Source: a bacterium
Lineage (GTDB): Bacteria > Verrucomicrobiota > Verrucomicrobiae > JAJYAR01
Reading direction: 5' to 3'
Assembly: GCA_021779435.1 (NCBI GenBank)
Contig: JAJYAR010000122.1
Coordinates: 1-7,472 of the forward strand
Length of the DNA: 7,472 nt
Below, piece by piece: positions 5,529 through 7,472 of this stretch. Made by a program: the position numbers and the translations under genes. How positions within the stretch are numbered: position 1 is the first letter of the stretch; every line of letters starts with the position of its first letter. Under the pieces are notes generated by a model that saw nothing but the letters and a program-made list of their open reading frames with translations, was not told the DNA's origin and ran no database searches.

Positions 5529-6769
5529 AACGCGCTCTCTCCTGGCTTCCCCTGTTTGTCCTAGCGACGCTGCCGGCCGCCTCGCAGGAGGCCGCGCTGG
5601 ACCGCGCCGAGCAGGCATTGTCATGGACAACGCCGGACGGCGTTGTGCGCGCCCGGCTTGCAGGGCTGCTCGACCTGGAGGGCTTCGTCGTCCCTCACCC
5701 GGCGCCGGCTTTGATCGACACGGAGGGGCACGCGTTGTTTTCGCCCCGGCTCTCGCTGTTTCTGGACGCGCAGGCGGGTGAGCACCTGTACGGTTTCCTT
5801 CAGGCCCGGGGCGACAGGGGATTCGATCCTTCCGACGGACCCGTGACGGCGCGACTGGACGAGTACGCCCTCAGGTATAGGTGGGGCGGAGAGACGCGGG
5901 CGGCGGTGCAGGTTGGAAAATTCGCCACGGTGGTCGGCAACTGGACGAACCGTCACGATTCCTGGCAGAACCCGTTCGTCACGGCGCCGCTGGTGTATGA
6001 AAGCCTCACGGGGATCTGGGATACCGAGCAGCCACGCTCCGTCGGTCAATTGCTCTCCTGGTCGCATTTGCGGACCCCGTCGAATCCGGCGATGCTCGAA
6101 CACGACAAGTATGTCCGGGTGCCGGTCATTTGGGGCCCGAGCTATGCGACCGGGGTCTCCGTCGCGGTTGTGTCGGGGAAGCTCGGTGGCACCGTGGAGG
6201 TGAAGAACGCGTCGCTTTCCTCGCGCCCTGAAACGTGGCGCTCGTCGGGCCGGTCTTGGAATCACCCGACGCTGAGCGGCAGGTTCCGGATCAGGCCATC
6301 CGAGGCGTGGGAGGTCGGATGGTCCGCGAGTTCGGGCTCATATCTGCGGCCGAATGCGATCGCGTTGAACCCGGGACGCACCCGCGGCGCGTACCGCCAG
6401 ACGGTCGTGGCGCAGGACGTGAGCTATTCCCGGCGACACCTTCAGCTCTGGGCGGAGGTGTTCGCGGCGCGGTACAGGATTCCTGAAATCGGAAACGCCG
6501 ACCTGATCGGCTTCTACCTGGAGTCCAAGTACCGGTTCACCCCGCGGTTTTCAGGTGCGGTTCGCTGGAACCAGCAGTTGTTTGGGACGCTGAACGAGAA
6601 TGGGCGCGACATGCGCTGGGGCCGGGACACGTGGAGAATCGATGCGGCGCCGGAGTTTCGCATCGATCCACATACGCAGCTGAAACTCCAGTACAGCGTG
6701 CAACGCGGAGCCGACGATCGGAAGGGCCTCGCGCACACACTGGCGTTGCAGGCCACGTTGAAACTCTAG
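5525..6769 (+). CDS. Outer-membrane beta-barrel (porin-like) protein
   Basis: The 414-residue protein starts with a signal peptide (MKRALSWLPLFVLATLPAAS, cleavage near residue 20). The mature part is rich in alternating polar and aromatic strands typical of barrels: LSLFLDAQAGEHLYGFLQAR (77-96), DEYALRYRW, RAAVQVGKFATVVGNW, GVSVAVVSG, GRFRIRPSEAWEVGWSA, LQLWAEVFAARY, GFYLESKYRF, FSGAVRWNQQLFG, LKLQYSVQRG and HTLALQATLKL at the end. VGKFATVVGNWTNRHDSWQNPF is the kind of segment seen in phosphate-selective-porin-like and carbohydrate porins. The last residue is Leu, where many barrels have Phe. The substrate cannot be read from the sequence. It closes the four-gene operon, overlapping the kinase by ATGA, so it is either a regulated transport target or part of the sensing pathway. 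It does not look like the DUF3570 barrel usually linked with DUF4266. No start other than 5525 fits the signal peptide. Confidence 0.82.
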   Translation: MKRALSWLPLFVLATLPAASQEAALDRAEQALSWTTPDGVVRARLAGLLDLEGFVVPHPAPALIDTEGHALFSPRLSLFLDAQAGEHLYGFLQARGDRGFDPSDGPVTARLDEYALRYRWGGETRAAVQVGKFATVVGNWTNRHDSWQNPFVTAPLVYESLTGIWDTEQPRSVGQLLSWSHLRTPSNPAMLEHDKYVRVPVIWGPSYATGVSVAVVSGKLGGTVEVKNASLSSRPETWRSSGRSWNHPTLSGRFRIRPSEAWEVGWSASSGSYLRPNAIALNPGRTRGAYRQTVVAQDVSYSRRHLQLWAEVFAARYRIPEIGNADLIGFYLESKYRFTPRFSGAVRWNQQLFGTLNENGRDMRWGRDTWRIDAAPEFRIDPHTQLKLQYSVQRGADDRKGLAHTLALQATLKL

Positions 6770-6775
6770 GCCGGT

Positions 6776-6795
6776 CCGTTCCTGCTGCTGGACGG
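6776..6795 (+). terminator. Possible transcription-end hairpin of the four-gene operon
   Basis: CCGTTC (6776-6781) can pair with GGACGG (6790-6795) around an 8-nt loop, with one G-T wobble, 7 nt after the barrel gene stop. No T-tract follows, so an ordinary intrinsic terminator is doubtful. The following REP-like hairpins could serve instead. Confidence 0.25.
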
Positions 6796-6824
6796 TTCCC
6801 GGTAGGAGCAAATTCATTTGCGAC
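6791..6824 (+). repeat. REP-like hairpin element, copy 1
   Basis: A 34-nt unit from GACGGTTCCC to TTTGCGAC. Its core GTAGGAGCAAATTCATTTGC (6802-6821) holds a perfect 6-bp stem GCAAAT/ATTTGC with a TC loop. It matches copy 3 at 33 of 34 positions. The 'GTAGGAGC...GCGAC' frame is the form of REP elements I recall from several bacterial genomes. Confidence 0.85.
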
Positions 6825-6865
6825 ACCGACGCGCAGGCAGTTCGACGTGGCCGCGCCACCAGGTC

Positions 6866-6888
6866 GTCGCAGACAAATCTGCTCCTAC
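6866..6888 (-). repeat. REP-like hairpin element, copy 2 (inverted, diverged)
   Basis: The reverse complement reads GTAGGAGCAGATTTGTCTGC followed by GAC. Compared with copies 1 and 3 the outer frame is kept, and the stem has changed at both partners of one base pair (A-T to G-C) while another pair becomes a T-G wobble, so the hairpin is preserved. Its inverted orientation between two direct copies gives a BIME-like arrangement. Confidence 0.8.
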
Positions 6889-6893
6889 AGGCG

Positions 6894-6927
6894 GACGGCT
6901 CCCGGTAGGAGCAAATTCATTTGCGAC
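6894..6927 (+). repeat. REP-like hairpin element, copy 3
   Basis: A direct copy of the element at 6791-6824, offset by 103 nt, differing by one base (C at 6899 against T at 6796). The identity includes ten flanking bases before the hairpin core, so the repeat unit is longer than the hairpin alone. Confidence 0.85.
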
Positions 6928-7020
6928 TCCGCCGCGCACGCTCGCACCCGAAGACGCGGCGGGGTGAGGCCCCCGCCCACATCAAAGGCAAAGGAACGCT
7001 GAAACGCGGGCTCCCTGGCC

Positions 7021-7062
7021 TTAAACCTCAAACCTTAAACGTTGAACCTTGAACCTCGAACC
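7021..7062 (-). repeat. Six-unit heptanucleotide array (consensus TTNAACC, plus-strand reading)
   Basis: Six perfectly phased 7-mers run from 7021 to 7062: TTAAACC, TCAAACC, TTAAACG, TTGAACC, TTGAACC, TCGAACC. Only positions 2, 3 and 7 vary. On the glmS strand the units read GGTTCAA-like and lie 30 nt beyond the glmS stop. There is no protein or hairpin explanation. Confidence 0.88.
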
Positions 7063-7070
7063 CGGGGGCG

Positions 7071-7090
7071 GCGGCGCCGCAGGCGGCCGC
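7071..7090 (-). terminator. GC-rich hairpin just after the glmS stop, possible terminator
   Basis: GCGGC (7071-7075) pairs with GCCGC (7086-7090) and GCC (7076-7078) with GGC (7082-7084), leaving a GCA loop and one bulged base. The stem starts 2 nt past the glmS stop on the minus strand. No U-tract follows, so it is only a candidate for termination or 3'-end protection. Confidence 0.35.
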
Positions 7091-7092
7091 TG

Positions 7093-7472
7093 TCACTCCA
7101 CGGTCACCGACTTCGCGAGGTTGCGGGGTTTGTCGACGTCGCAACCGCGCTCGACCGCGATGTAATAGCTCAGGAGCTGCACGGGAATCGAGGCGACGAT
7201 CGGCAGGACGGCCTCGTGGCAGTCTGGAATGTAGATCACCTCGTCGGCGACTCCCGGCGGGAGCTCGGCGCCTTCGGTCGTGATGGCGATGACCGGACCC
7301 TTGCGCGCCTTGATCTCCTGCATCGAGGAAACGACCTTCGGGAAGATCTCGCCGTTTGGCGCGAAGATCACGCTCGGGCATTTCTCGCTGATCAGGGCGA
7401 TCGGTCCGTGTTTCATCTCCGCGGCCGGATACCCCTCGGCGTGGATGTAGGAGATCTCCTTCAGCTTGAGGG
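7093..7472 (-). CDS. glmS: Glutamine--fructose-6-phosphate aminotransferase (isomerizing), C-terminal part
   Basis: The frame enters from the right edge and ends at 7093, giving about 126 residues of the second SIS (isomerase) domain. The enzyme makes glucosamine-6-phosphate from fructose-6-phosphate and glutamine, the first step toward UDP-GlcNAc for peptidoglycan and LPS, in the cytoplasm. Identity is secure: LKLKEISYIHAEGY, then EMKHGPIALI, and the terminus RNLAKSVTVE closely match E. coli GlmS. The glutamate of KEISYIHAE, the histidine of KHGP sixteen residues later and the lysine of NLAKSVTVE correspond to E. coli Glu488, His504 and Lys603 of the isomerase site. The N-terminal glutaminase domain and any glmS regulatory leader lie outside the window. 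The gene converges on the sensor operon and is probably unrelated to it. Confidence 0.96.
   Translation of the reverse strand, partial: LKLKEISYIHAEGYPAAEMKHGPIALISEKCPSVIFAPNGEIFPKVVSSMQEIKARKGPVIAITTEGAELPPGVADEVIYIPDCHEAVLPIVASIPVQLLSYYIAVERGCDVDKPRNLAKSVTVE

Larger units (their letters stand above)
6770..7092. other. Repeat-rich intergenic region between convergent operon and glmS
   Basis: About 320 nt with no credible gene. It contains a weak stem after the barrel gene, three REP-like hairpins, an 8-nt GC inverted repeat (6929-6936 with 6955-6962), a 6-unit heptamer array and a GC hairpin next to the glmS stop. Convergent gene ends are the usual home of such elements in genomes that carry them. 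Confidence 0.75.

Noticed and set aside
5525..6769. Assignment of the barrel protein to DUF3570, the usual DUF4266 partner
   Set aside because: The strand sequences resemble general porin-like proteins and the gene belongs to the kinase operon. I see no DUF3570-specific pattern.
6791..6927. CRISPR array
   Set aside because: Only two direct copies occur, with a third inverted and diverged copy inside the gap. Spacing is irregular and no cas genes are present, so REP-like elements explain it better.

Overview
The window is GC-rich and densely coded, with one strongly conserved housekeeping gene (glmS) at the right edge and accessory, envelope-directed genes elsewhere. A secreted Ig-like protein with a paired C-terminal beta-domain, heptanucleotide arrays and REP-like hairpins between genes, and a DUF4266 lipoprotein together suggest a Gram-negative, double-membraned bacterium, most likely Verrucomicrobiota close to Opitutaceae. 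That placement is inference from protein style and repeats, not from a marker gene alignment.

Layout. Positions 1-544 hold the 3' end of a TlpA-like thioredoxin-fold gene overlapping by 4 nt (ATGA) with a 77-residue DUF4266 lipoprotein gene. After 23 nt comes a 546-residue secreted protein with a putative-Ig domain, a poly-glycine linker, an Ig-like domain and two copies of a C-terminal beta-domain (568-2208). Positions 2209-2512 are non-coding and carry a duplicated 18-mer of the 'CTCCGTGTC' type. From 2513 to 6769 four same-strand genes run without a gap, each joined to the next by an ATGA overlap: OmpR-type response regulator, small periplasmic type-1 copper (cupredoxin-like) protein, transmembrane histidine kinase, and outer-membrane beta-barrel protein. 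Positions 6770-7092 are non-coding and packed with repeats: three REP-like hairpin elements (two direct, one inverted), a 6-unit heptamer array, and GC-rich hairpins. The minus strand from 7472 to 7093 carries the C-terminal part of glmS, converging on the operon.

How the genes may work together. The four-gene operon reads as one envelope-sensing unit. The kinase has a roughly 260-residue extracytoplasmic sensor region, and the regulator is its cognate DNA-binding partner. The cupredoxin-like protein (His112, Cys150, His153, Met156) lies between regulator and kinase, and the porin-like barrel is last. The simplest model is a two-component system that senses a redox or metal-related signal and controls its own copper protein and barrel. 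The TlpA/DUF4266 pair upstream is another envelope redox-type module and may be functionally related, but nothing in the sequence links the two transcriptionally.
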